A stretch of 64,000 nt of DNA from Pseudarthrobacter cellobiosi (GTDB lineage Bacteria; Actinomycetota; Actinomycetes; Actinomycetales; Micrococcaceae): NCBI RefSeq assembly GCF_023913755.1, contig NZ_JAMXBJ010000050.1:612328-676327 (forward strand). Direction: 5' to 3'. This document shows positions 33,258 through 41,045 of this stretch, in pieces. Position numbers and translations under genes: made by a program. The first letter of the stretch is position 1; the number at the start of each line of letters is the position of its first letter. A model generated the notes under the pieces. It had not been told where the DNA came from, did not search any database, and was given only the letters and a program-made list of their open reading frames with translations.

Positions 33258-33293
33258 ATCCACGCATCCGCGGAATTGGGATAGCGTGGGGGC

Positions 33294-34307
33294 ATGAAAA
33301 TTCTGGTCACAGGTGGCACCGGGTACATCGGTTCGCACACAGTCTTGTCCCTGCAGGAAGCCGGCCACGATGTGGTGGTGATCGATAACCTGGTGAACTC
33401 CAGCGAGGAGTCACTGCGCCGGGTATCCGAACTCAGCGGCAAGACCGCCGAATTCCACAACGTGGACCTGGTGGACGAAGCCGCAGTGGAAGGCGTCTTT
33501 GCCGCCCACACGATCGACGCAGTGATCCACTTTGCCGGGCTCAAGGCCGTGGGTGAGTCGGTCCGCGAACCGCTCAAGTACTACTACAACAACCTCGTGG
33601 GCACGCTGAACCTGATCCGGGTGATGGACCGCCACGACGCCCGCTCCATCGTCTTCAGCTCCTCCGCCACCGTGTACGGTGAGCACAATCCCATCCCCTA
33701 TGTGGAAAAGATGGAGATTGGCGCCAACAACCCCTACGGCCGCACCAAGGAACAGATCGAGGACATCCTCGCCGACCTGGGCGCTGCTGACACCCGTTGG
33801 CACATTGCCCTGCTGCGCTACTTCAACCCGGTGGGCGCACACCCGTCCGGCCGCATCGGCGAGGACCCACAGGGTATCCCCAACAACCTGGTGCCCTTCA
33901 TCGCCCAGGTGGCCGTGGGACGCCGCGACAAGCTCATGGTGTTCGGCGGGGACTACGAAACCCCTGACGGCACCTGCCTGCGGGACTACATCCACGTCGT
34001 CGACCTCGCCGAAGGCCACGTGGCAGCCCTCAACCACGTCGCGGACCGCTCAGGCGTCTACCGCTGGAACCTTGGCTCCGGGAAGGGCTCCTCCGTGCTG
34101 GAGGTCCTGCGGTCCTTCGAGAAGGCCGTGGGCCAGCCCATCCCGTACGAGATCACCGGACGCCGCGCGGGAGACCTTCCGGCGTTCTGGGCCGACGCCA
34201 CCTCCGCCCTGGCCGACCTGAGCTGGTCCACCACCAAGACGGTGGACCAGATGTGCGAGGACCACTGGCGCTGGCAGAAGAACAACCCCCTGGGTTACAA
34301 GTCTTAG
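33294..34307 (+). CDS. galE: UDP-glucose 4-epimerase
   Basis: The 337-residue SDR enzyme interconverts UDP-glucose and UDP-galactose. It has GGTGYIG NAD motif (7-13), SSSATVYG, and the YGRTK catalytic Tyr-Lys. Length and the C-terminal LADLSWSTTKTV region are typical of GalE. ATG 33294 is preceded by TAGCGT (33282-33287) by 6 nt, the leaderless pattern. A 22-bp inverted repeat begins one base after the stop codon. Confidence 0.95.
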   Translation: MKILVTGGTGYIGSHTVLSLQEAGHDVVVIDNLVNSSEESLRRVSELSGKTAEFHNVDLVDEAAVEGVFAAHTIDAVIHFAGLKAVGESVREPLKYYYNNLVGTLNLIRVMDRHDARSIVFSSSATVYGEHNPIPYVEKMEIGANNPYGRTKEQIEDILADLGAADTRWHIALLRYFNPVGAHPSGRIGEDPQGIPNNLVPFIAQVAVGRRDKLMVFGGDYETPDGTCLRDYIHVVDLAEGHVAALNHVADRSGVYRWNLGSGKGSSVLEVLRSFEKAVGQPIPYEITGRRAGDLPAFWADATSALADLSWSTTKTVDQMCEDHWRWQKNNPLGYKS

Positions 34308-34369
34308 CATCGATTGCTCCGTAACGGCCCTTTAGGACGCTCAAAACGGCCGTTACGGAGCAATCGATG
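34308..34369. repeat. 22-bp perfect inverted repeat between galE and gltA
   Basis: Arms at 34308-34329 and 34348-34369 (CATCGATTGCTCCGTAACGG + CC) are perfectly complementary over 22 bp with an 18-nt loop. There is no T-run. It could be a terminator for galE, or a dispersed palindromic (REP-like) unit, since a second strong terminator follows after 5 bp. Confidence 0.8.
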
Positions 34370-34374
34370 AGAGT

Positions 34375-34423
34375 ACGACGGCGGCCGGTCACCTTCGCGG
34401 AGAAGGTGACCGGCCGCCGTCGT
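34375..34423. terminator. bidirectional terminator of galE/gltA
   Basis: A perfect 22-bp GC-rich stem (34375-34396 with 34402-34423) has a GCGGA loop and is followed by TATT. It sits 25 bp from the gltA stop and 5 bp from the preceding inverted repeat, so two very long stems lie in tandem. Confidence 0.8.
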
Positions 34424-34447
34424 TATTCAGGGAGAGCCGGTGGGGAT

Positions 34448-35731
34448 CTAGCGGACCGGGTAATCGCGCTCGGGCTCGCCGATGTACAGCTGGCGCGGTC
34501 GGCCGATCTTGGTGTTCGGGTCGCTGATCATTTCACGCCACTGGGCGATCCAGCCCGGCAGGCGGCCGATCGCGAACAGCACGGTGAACATCTTCTCCGG
34601 GAAGCCCATAGCCTTGTAAATCAGGCCGGTGTAGAAGTCCACGTTCGGGTAGAGCTTGCGCTGGATGAAGTAGTCATCGTTCAGCGCTTTCTCTTCCAGG
34701 CGCATGGCGATCTCGAGCAGTTCGTCGTTGCCGCCGAGCTTGCTGAGGATCTCGTGGGCCGTGGCCTTGACGATCTTCGCGCGCGGATCGTAGTTCTTGT
34801 AGACGCGGTGTCCGAAGCCCATGAGGCGGACGCCGTCTTCCTTGTTCTTGACCTTCTCCATGTAGTCCTCGGGCTTGGTGCCGTCGGCCTGGATCTGGCG
34901 GAGCATCTTCAGCACTGCCTCGTTGGCGCCGCCGTGGGCGGGGCCGAAGAGGGCGTTGATGCCGGCCGACACGGATGCGAAGAGGTTGGCGTTGGAGGAG
35001 CCCACCAGGCGCACGGTGGAGGTGGAACAGTTCTGCTCGTGGTCGGCGTGCAGGATCAGGAGGAGATCCAGCGCCTTGGCGATGACCGGGTCCACTTCGT
35101 ACTGCTCGGCGGGAAGGCCGAAGCTCAGGCGCAGGAAGTTCTCCACGAGGTTGTGGGAGTTGTCTGGGTACAGCATGGGCTGGCCGATGCTCTTCTTCAG
35201 GGCGTAGGCGGCGATGACCGGCATCTTGGCGAGCAGCCGGTACGTGGAGACCTCGACCTGCTCGGCGTTGAAGGGGTCCAGCGAGTCCTGGTAGAACGTG
35301 GACAGCGCCGACACGGCCGAGGACAGCACGGGCATCGGGTGGGCGTCACGCGGGAAGCCGCTGAAGAAGCCCTTGAGCTCCTCGTGCAGCAGGGTGTGGT
35401 GACGGATGCGCTGGTCGAAGGCTTCCAGCTCGGTGGGGCTGGGCAGGTTGCCGTAGATCAGCAGGTACGAAACCTCGAGGAAGCTGGAGTGCTGTGCCAG
35501 CTGCTCGATGGGGTACCCGCGGTAACGCAGGATGCCCGCATCACCGTCGATGTAGGTGATAGCGGAAGTGGTTGCTGCGGTGTTCATGAAGCCGGGGTCA
35601 AAGGTGACTGCGCCCGTCTGCTTGAGCAGCTTGGAAACGTCGTAGCCTTCGTTTCCTTCAACAACCTGGATGCGCGGGAGCTTGAGCTCGCCTCCTGCAT
35701 GGTGCAGGGTTGCGCTGTTGGTCTCAGTCAT
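34448..35731 (-). CDS. gltA: citrate synthase
   Basis: Condenses acetyl-CoA and oxaloacetate in the TCA cycle. The 427-residue type II enzyme has the FGPAHGGANEAVLKM, MGFGHRVYKNYDPRA and DVDFYTG-type blocks (here NVDFYTGLIYKAMG) with the catalytic His and Asp. AAGGGG lies before ATG 35731. A CRP/GlxR-like site lies about 210 bp upstream, in the gap to dapC. Confidence 0.96.
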   Translation of the reverse strand: MTETNSATLHHAGGELKLPRIQVVEGNEGYDVSKLLKQTGAVTFDPGFMNTAATTSAITYIDGDAGILRYRGYPIEQLAQHSSFLEVSYLLIYGNLPSPTELEAFDQRIRHHTLLHEELKGFFSGFPRDAHPMPVLSSAVSALSTFYQDSLDPFNAEQVEVSTYRLLAKMPVIAAYALKKSIGQPMLYPDNSHNLVENFLRLSFGLPAEQYEVDPVIAKALDLLLILHADHEQNCSTSTVRLVGSSNANLFASVSAGINALFGPAHGGANEAVLKMLRQIQADGTKPEDYMEKVKNKEDGVRLMGFGHRVYKNYDPRAKIVKATAHEILSKLGGNDELLEIAMRLEEKALNDDYFIQRKLYPNVDFYTGLIYKAMGFPEKMFTVLFAIGRLPGWIAQWREMISDPNTKIGRPRQLYIGEPERDYPVR

Positions 35732-35938
35732 GGAGTCCCCTTCATGAGGCGCGTGGGCCTCTGTCGAAAGCTTGATCCAACATCCGGTGAGCCGTGGCAG
35801 TGACCCTGTTCATCCAGGAATCCAACACCCGGGCTGCCTTCTTGTAGAAAGCCACCATTGATAGTCACTTAAAAAGTACCGCCCGATTGCGGGTGTCACT
35901 AATCGGAGGCGTGCGAAACCCCCGTAAAATGCCGCCTT

Positions 35939-35954
35939 TGTGGTGCGAGTCACA
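35939..35954. promoter_or_regulatory. CRP/GlxR-like binding site upstream of gltA
   Basis: TGTGGTGCGAGTCACA matches the CRP-family consensus TGTGA-N6-TCACA with one mismatch. It is about 210 bp before the gltA start, beyond the likely promoter, and next to the 3' end of dapC. GlxR regulation of citrate synthase is known in corynebacteria. Confidence 0.5.
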
Positions 35955-35960
35955 TGATTG

Positions 35961-37109
35961 TTACGGCGTCGTGGCCAGTCTGGCCACTGCGGCGTCAATC
36001 CGTTCATCCGTGCCCGTCAATGCGACACGCACAAACCCGTTGCCGGCCTCGCCGTAAAAGACGCCCGGCCCCACAACGATGCCTCGCTCAGCAAGCCGGG
36101 CCACGGTGTCCCAGGTGCTCTCTCCGGCGGTGGACCAAAGGTACAGTCCGGCGTCGGAATCCCTAATCTCCAGCCCAAAGCCCTGCAAAGCCGGCACCAA
36201 GCGCTCCCGGCGTCCGCGGTACAGGTCCTTCTGGGCCTGGACGTGGGTGCCGTCGCCCAACGCAACCCGCATTGCTTCCTGCACCGGGTAGGGGACGATC
36301 ATGCCGGCATGCTTGCGGCTGTTGACGAGGTTGGCCATGATGGCCGGGTCACCGGCCACAAACGCTGCGCGGTAACCTGCCACGTTGGACTGCTTGCTCA
36401 GCGAGTACACGGCCAGAAGGCCCTCGTGGGACCCGCCGGAAACGCGCGGATCCAGGATGCTGGGCACGGGCTCGCCGCCGCGCTGTGCGTCCCACGCGCC
36501 CCACCCGAGTTCGGCGTAGCACTCGTCCGAGGCCACCACGGCGCCCAGTTCGCGGGCCTGCGCCACAATCGCTTTGAGGGACTCAACATCCCTGACGCTT
36601 CCCGTGGGGTTGCCCGGGGAGTTTACCCAGATCAGCCGCACGCGTGCGCGGGTGGCATCGTCCAACTCGTCGAGGTGGTCGGTAGCGACAGAGGTGACGC
36701 CGGCGAAAGTAGCCCCGATGTCATAGGTGGGGTAGGCAACCTTGGGGCGGACGACGACGTCGCCCGGCTTCAGCCCGAGCAGGAGCGGCAGCCACGCCAC
36801 CAGTTCCTTGGAGCCCACGGTGGGCATAACGTTCTTAGGGTCCAGGCCGGGGACACCGCGGCGCCGCTCGAACCACGCCACAATGGCTTCCCGCAACGGA
36901 ACGGTGCCGTGGACCGTGGGGTATCCCGGGGCGTCCGCGGCGGCCCTGAGGGCATCCTGGATCACAGCGGGAGTGGGGTCGACGGGCGTGCCGATCGACA
37001 GGTTCACGGCCCCGCCAGGGTGCTCAGAGGCTTTGGCCAGGTACGGTGCCATGGCCTCCCACGGGTAGTCGGGCAGGCTCAGGCCAAAGCTGTTCACGGC
37101 TGCGGTCAA
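35961..37109 (-). CDS. dapC: succinyldiaminopimelate transaminase DapC
   Basis: A 382-residue PLP aminotransferase of fold type I. The PLP lysine is in YSLSKQSNVAGYR, and NSPGNPTGSV and SDECYAELGW are the expected active-site motifs. This actinobacterial DapC makes N-succinyl-LL-DAP upstream of DapE. TTG 37109 is the first codon after fdxA (13 bp gap); no ribosome-binding site is obvious, and a GTG at 37097 is possible. Downstream of fdxA, as in many actinobacteria. Confidence 0.92.
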   Translation of the reverse strand: MTAAVNSFGLSLPDYPWEAMAPYLAKASEHPGGAVNLSIGTPVDPTPAVIQDALRAAADAPGYPTVHGTVPLREAIVAWFERRRGVPGLDPKNVMPTVGSKELVAWLPLLLGLKPGDVVVRPKVAYPTYDIGATFAGVTSVATDHLDELDDATRARVRLIWVNSPGNPTGSVRDVESLKAIVAQARELGAVVASDECYAELGWGAWDAQRGGEPVPSILDPRVSGGSHEGLLAVYSLSKQSNVAGYRAAFVAGDPAIMANLVNSRKHAGMIVPYPVQEAMRVALGDGTHVQAQKDLYRGRRERLVPALQGFGLEIRDSDAGLYLWSTAGESTWDTVARLAERGIVVGPGVFYGEAGNGFVRVALTGTDERIDAAVARLATTP

Positions 37110-37122
37110 CGCGATGCCCGGC

Positions 37123-37449
37123 TCAGCGGTCTTGGTTCTGCAGCGGCAGGGCGGCGATCATCGGGTGGTCCTTGCCCGTGTTGCCCACCTTGGCGGCGCC
37201 ACCGGGCGAGCCCAGGTCATCGAAGAATTCGACGTTGGCCTTGTAGTAGTCAGCCCACTCTTCGGGAGTGTCATCCTCGTAGTAGATGGCCTCCACCGGG
37301 CATACCGGCTCGCAGGCACCACAGTCGACACACTCATCGGGGTGGATGTACAAGGAACGCTCACCCTCATAGATGCAGTCAACGGGGCATTCCTCGATAC
37401 ATGCCTTGTCCTTGACATCTACACACGGCTGCGCGATTACGTACGTCAC
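37123..37449 (-). CDS. fdxA: 7Fe ferredoxin
   Basis: A 108-residue FdxA-type ferredoxin. The first cluster region is CVDVKDKACIEECPVDCIYEG and the second is CVDCGACEPVCPVEAIYY, for a 3Fe-4S plus a 4Fe-4S cluster. GTG 37449 is chosen because GGAGAGG lies upstream, whereas an in-frame ATG at 37491 has no support. It is an electron carrier co-transcribed with dapC. Confidence 0.93.
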   Translation of the reverse strand: MTYVIAQPCVDVKDKACIEECPVDCIYEGERSLYIHPDECVDCGACEPVCPVEAIYYEDDTPEEWADYYKANVEFFDDLGSPGGAAKVGNTGKDHPMIAALPLQNQDR

Positions 37450-37583
37450 GTCCCTTGCCTCTCCACGATATTTCCCGGCAGTGGCCGGCACTTGAATCCG
37501 GCACCGGCCGGACTATTGACTTCTGAGCCTATTATCTCCCAGCCCGTCCACGCGAACCTAGCCGGCCGCCTTAGTATGAACTG

Positions 37584-37829
37584 GTGAGTCCCGCCCAGCC
37601 TACGCCCCGAGAATTTCTGGCCACCGCCGCGCCCGGAACACGGGTTGTAGTCCGTTACCGGATCGACGGCGGCCTGACCGACGCCCTGGGGCACCTGGTG
37701 GCCACTGACGACGGCGGCTGCACAGTCCGCACGCGGAAGGCCGACGTCGTGATCCCCCTGGACCTCGTGGTGGCGGCCAAGGAAGTGCCGCCGGCGCCCG
37801 AGCGCCGCCCAGCCCGCGTCCGCAACTGA
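37584..37829 (+). CDS. small SH3-like domain protein, function unknown
   Basis: An 81-residue protein of beta-rich pattern, GTRVVVRYRIDGGLTDALGHLV, then VRTRKADVVIPLDLVVAAKEVPP. Similar modules stand in front of some actinobacterial GNAT acetyltransferases; here no GNAT domain follows. GTG 37584 has TAGTAT at 37572-37577, 6 nt upstream, the leaderless pattern. A hairpin terminator follows. Confidence 0.62.
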   Translation: MSPAQPTPREFLATAAPGTRVVVRYRIDGGLTDALGHLVATDDGGCTVRTRKADVVIPLDLVVAAKEVPPAPERRPARVRN

Positions 37830-37851
37830 CACTCCCCTGACACAAAAGAAA

Positions 37852-37893
37852 CTGCCGGCACGACGGCGGGGTTCCCGCCTGCCGTACCGGCAG
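37852..37893. terminator. bidirectional terminator
   Basis: CTGCCGG (37852-37858) pairs with CCGGCAG (37887-37893), with inner ACGGCGGG/CCCGCC pairing. It separates two convergent genes. Confidence 0.75.
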
Positions 37894-37916
37894 CTTCAGT
37901 GACGTGCTATTCAGGA

Positions 37917-39845
37917 CTAGGCCTTGGCGCGTGCCCGTGTGGACTTGGCGCGTTCGCTGGCGTCCAGGATGAGCTTCCGGATCCGGATGGACTCCGGGGT
38001 CACCTCAACGCACTCGTCTTCGCGGGCGAATTCCAAGGATTCTTCCAGAGTCAGGTTGCGCGGCGGCGTCATGTTCTCGAAGGTGTCCGAGGACGCCGCA
38101 CGCATGTTGGTGAGCTGCTTTTCCCTGGTGATGTTCACGTCCATGTCATCGGCGCGTGAGTTCTCGCCAACGATCATGCCTTCGTAAACCTCGGAGGTGG
38201 GCTGCACGAAGAATGACATGCGTTCCTGGAGCTTGATCATCGCGAACGGGGTGACCACGCCAGAGCGGTCGGCCACGATCGAACCGTTGGTGCGGTACTC
38301 GATGGGGCCGGCCCACGGCTCGTAGCCCTCGGCGATGGAGGAAGCAATGCCGGCACCGCGGGTGTCGGTGAGGAACTTGGTGCGGAAGCCGATCAGGCCA
38401 CGGGCCGGAACGATGAACTCCATGCGGCACCAGCCGGTGCCGTGGTTGGCCATGTTGGTCATGCGGCCCTTGCGGGCTGCCATCAGCTGGGTGACGGCAC
38501 CGAGGTACTCTTCCGGCACGTCGATGGTCATGTGTTCCATCGGCTCGTGGATCTTGCCGTCGACGGTCTTGGTGACAACCTGCGGCTTGCCGACAGTCAG
38601 TTCGAAGCCTTCACGTCGCATCTGCTCAACCAGGATGGCCAGCGCCAGCTCGCCACGGCCCTGGACTTCCCAGGCGTCGGGACGCTCGGTGGGAAGAACC
38701 TTGATGGAGACGTTACCGATCAGTTCCTTGTCCAGGCGGTCCTTGACCTGGCGGGCCGTGACCTTCGCACCCTTGACCCGGCCGGCCAGCGGCGAGGTGT
38801 TGATACCGATGGTCATGGAGATCGCGGGATCGTCCACGGTGATCAGCGGCAGCGGCTGCGGGTTGTCAACATCAGTCAGGGTCTCACCAATGGTGATTTC
38901 CTCGATACCGGCAACGGCGACGATTTCGCCCGGACCTGCAGACTCGGTGGGAACACGGTCCAGCGCCTTGGTGGCCAGCAGTTCGGTGATCTTGACGTTC
39001 TTGAGCTCTCCGTTGGCGCGGGCCCAGGCAACGGTCTGGCCCTTGCGCAGGGTGCCGTTGTAGATGCGCAGCAACGCGAGGCGGCCCAGGAACGGGGAGG
39101 CGTCCAGGTTGGTCACGTGTGCCTGGAGGACACCGTTCGGGTTGTACGTCGGGGCCGGGATGTGCTCGATGATGGTCTTGAACAGCGGCTCAAGGTCCTC
39201 GTTGTCCGGAGCGGAGCCATCGGCGGGCTGGTCCAGGGACGCGCGGCCCACCCTCGCTGCTGCGTAGACAACCGGAACTTCAAGGATCTTGTCCAGGTCC
39301 AGGTCCGGAACTTCGTCGGCGAGGTCCGAGGCGAGGCCCAGGAGGAGGTCCATCGACTCGTGGACAACTTCCTCGATGCGGGCGTCGGGGCGGTCGGTCT
39401 TGTTGACGAGGAGGATCACCGGCAGGTGCGCGGCCAGGGCCTTGCGCAGCACGAAGCGGGTCTGGGGCAGCGGGCCCTCGGAGGCGTCAACGAGGAGTAC
39501 AACGCCGTCCACCATGGACAGGCCGCGCTCTACTTCGCCGCCGAAGTCGGCGTGGCCGGGGGTGTCGATGACGTTGATGGTGATGGTTTCACCGTTGGAG
39601 GACGGTCCGTTGTAGGCCACGGTGGTGTTCTTGGCCAGGATGGTGATGCCCTTTTCGCGCTCCAGGTCACCAGAGTCCATGACGCGGTCTTCGAGGTGGT
39701 TGTGTTCGGCAAAGGAGTTGGTCTGCTTGAGCATGGCGTCGACCAGAGTGGTCTTGCCGTGGTCAACGTGGGCCACGATCGCGACGTTGCGGAGGTCACT
39801 GCGTGATGCAGTGGCTACCGCGGTGTTGGTGGTGGTTTCAGACAT
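37917..39845 (-). CDS. typA: translational GTPase TypA/BipA
   Basis: A 642-residue ribosome-associated GTPase. G1 is AHVDHGKTT, G2 is near KGITI, G3 is DTPGHAD, G4 is NKTDRPD, followed by the EF-G-like domains and the BipA C-terminal domain (NMANHGTG, ARGLIGFRT). It is involved in ribosome assembly and stress responses. The start ATG 39845 has only a weak GAG upstream. The ~270-bp gap to the lipoprotein gene has no gene and a high A/T content around 39945-40080. Confidence 0.96.
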   Translation of the reverse strand: MSETTTNTAVATASRSDLRNVAIVAHVDHGKTTLVDAMLKQTNSFAEHNHLEDRVMDSGDLEREKGITILAKNTTVAYNGPSSNGETITINVIDTPGHADFGGEVERGLSMVDGVVLLVDASEGPLPQTRFVLRKALAAHLPVILLVNKTDRPDARIEEVVHESMDLLLGLASDLADEVPDLDLDKILEVPVVYAAARVGRASLDQPADGSAPDNEDLEPLFKTIIEHIPAPTYNPNGVLQAHVTNLDASPFLGRLALLRIYNGTLRKGQTVAWARANGELKNVKITELLATKALDRVPTESAGPGEIVAVAGIEEITIGETLTDVDNPQPLPLITVDDPAISMTIGINTSPLAGRVKGAKVTARQVKDRLDKELIGNVSIKVLPTERPDAWEVQGRGELALAILVEQMRREGFELTVGKPQVVTKTVDGKIHEPMEHMTIDVPEEYLGAVTQLMAARKGRMTNMANHGTGWCRMEFIVPARGLIGFRTKFLTDTRGAGIASSIAEGYEPWAGPIEYRTNGSIVADRSGVVTPFAMIKLQERMSFFVQPTSEVYEGMIVGENSRADDMDVNITREKQLTNMRAASSDTFENMTPPRNLTLEESLEFAREDECVEVTPESIRIRKLILDASERAKSTRARAKA

Positions 39846-40116
39846 GCGTGATTGCTCGATTCAGTGGTGAAGTCAGCTGTTGTATCGCGACATTTCCAAC
39901 CGGAACGCACGACGGATTAGCCCAATAACACAGGGCTCCTTCCCTCATTCTAAACGCTGAGCCTATTGTTGGCCTAAAAATCTTGGACCGGCCCAGTCCC
40001 GCCGGGATGGAAATCCTGCGCGCCACAGCTTCAGAAGTGACCAAACTCACTGGATTTTTGTGACTTGATGCCCCATCATTGCTGTGATAAGCGACAGCAA
40101 GCCCGGAGAACCACTG

Positions 40117-40971
40117 ATGCGAAAAGCCTCGGCTCTGACCCGCTTTGTCGCCTCCGGAATCGCGGTAGCCGCGCTCTTGGGCGGCTGCGGACAGACCCCC
40201 CAAGCCAGCCCGGGTTCCGGCGTGCCATCCCCGGCGCAGGCGGCCGCGGCCGGTGCCTACCAGGCCCGCGGTGGCGATCCGATCGGCCTGCCTCCCGGTT
40301 CTGTGTACCGCAACCCGGCCAGCGGCCGTGACGAGGTGGTGGTGCCGGACATGCGGCACACTGCCCTCCTCATCGGCGATTCCCAATCCGAGCCCCCTGA
40401 CGGCTGGCCGCGTCTTGGCCTTGCCGCCGTTGGGTACAAGGTCCACTTCTGCGGTCTCGGCGGAACGGGATTCGTGGCGTCCAACGGCAAGACGGGCAAC
40501 TACATCGACGCCTTGCAGCGCGGTGACTGGAAGCTGCCGTACGGGACGCCCGCGCTGATCGTCATCCAGGGCGGCGGCAACGACGCCGCGCGCGGCGCTA
40601 CCGATGCCCAGATCGTGGCCAACGCCGACCGGCTGATCGACGCACTGAAGGACCGCTACCCAGGCGCCAGGATGGCCATGATCGGCACCCTCGCCCGCGG
40701 CGCCAACTACGGCGGCGGGCGCAGGACGCAAGTGGACACGCTGCTGGGCACGGTGGCGGCCCGGCACGGCATGCCTTTTGTGGGCGTGGGCGACTGGCTG
40801 TCGAAATACAACCTCGCGAAGAACCTGGCAGATGCCGTCCACATGGATGCCGCAGGCCGCAGGTCACTGGGCGGGCTGCTTGAAGCCAGGCTTAGGCAGC
40901 TGGGGCTCGAAAGCCCCCCGCTGGGCGTCACAGTCCCGGTGGCAGCCTCCGCACCCACCCCAGCGGACTGA
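40117..40971 (+). CDS. SGNH/GDSL-hydrolase lipoprotein
   Basis: A 284-residue protein with a signal peptide and lipobox LGGC (C24). The SGNH blocks are GDSQS (block I), GLGGTGFVA, GGGND (block III) and DAVHMD (block V Asp-His). It is a probable secreted, cell-surface esterase of unknown substrate. ATG 40117 is chosen for the GGAGA 8 nt upstream and the position of the signal peptide; an in-frame GTG at 40084 would add 11 residues. Confidence 0.83.
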   Translation: MRKASALTRFVASGIAVAALLGGCGQTPQASPGSGVPSPAQAAAAGAYQARGGDPIGLPPGSVYRNPASGRDEVVVPDMRHTALLIGDSQSEPPDGWPRLGLAAVGYKVHFCGLGGTGFVASNGKTGNYIDALQRGDWKLPYGTPALIVIQGGGNDAARGATDAQIVANADRLIDALKDRYPGARMAMIGTLARGANYGGGRRTQVDTLLGTVAARHGMPFVGVGDWLSKYNLAKNLADAVHMDAAGRRSLGGLLEARLRQLGLESPPLGVTVPVAASAPTPAD

Positions 40972-40982
40972 TCAGTCTCTTA

Positions 40983-41023
40983 AAGGATGGAGCCGGCGCC
41001 CTGAAGGCACCGGCTCCATCCTT
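40983..41023. terminator. bidirectional terminator
   Basis: AAGGATGGAGCCGG (40983-40996) pairs perfectly with CCGGCTCCATCCTT (41010-41023), with further GCC/GGC pairing in the loop. It separates the lipoprotein and the oligopeptide ATPase gene, which converge. Confidence 0.8.
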
Positions 41024-41045
41024 AGCCCGGGATACAGCGGTCTGA

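Noticed and set aside
32618..34307. TetR/galE region as a defence or toxin system
   Set aside because: Both genes are ordinary metabolic/regulatory families, and nothing nearby resembles toxin, antitoxin, nuclease or abortive-infection modules.
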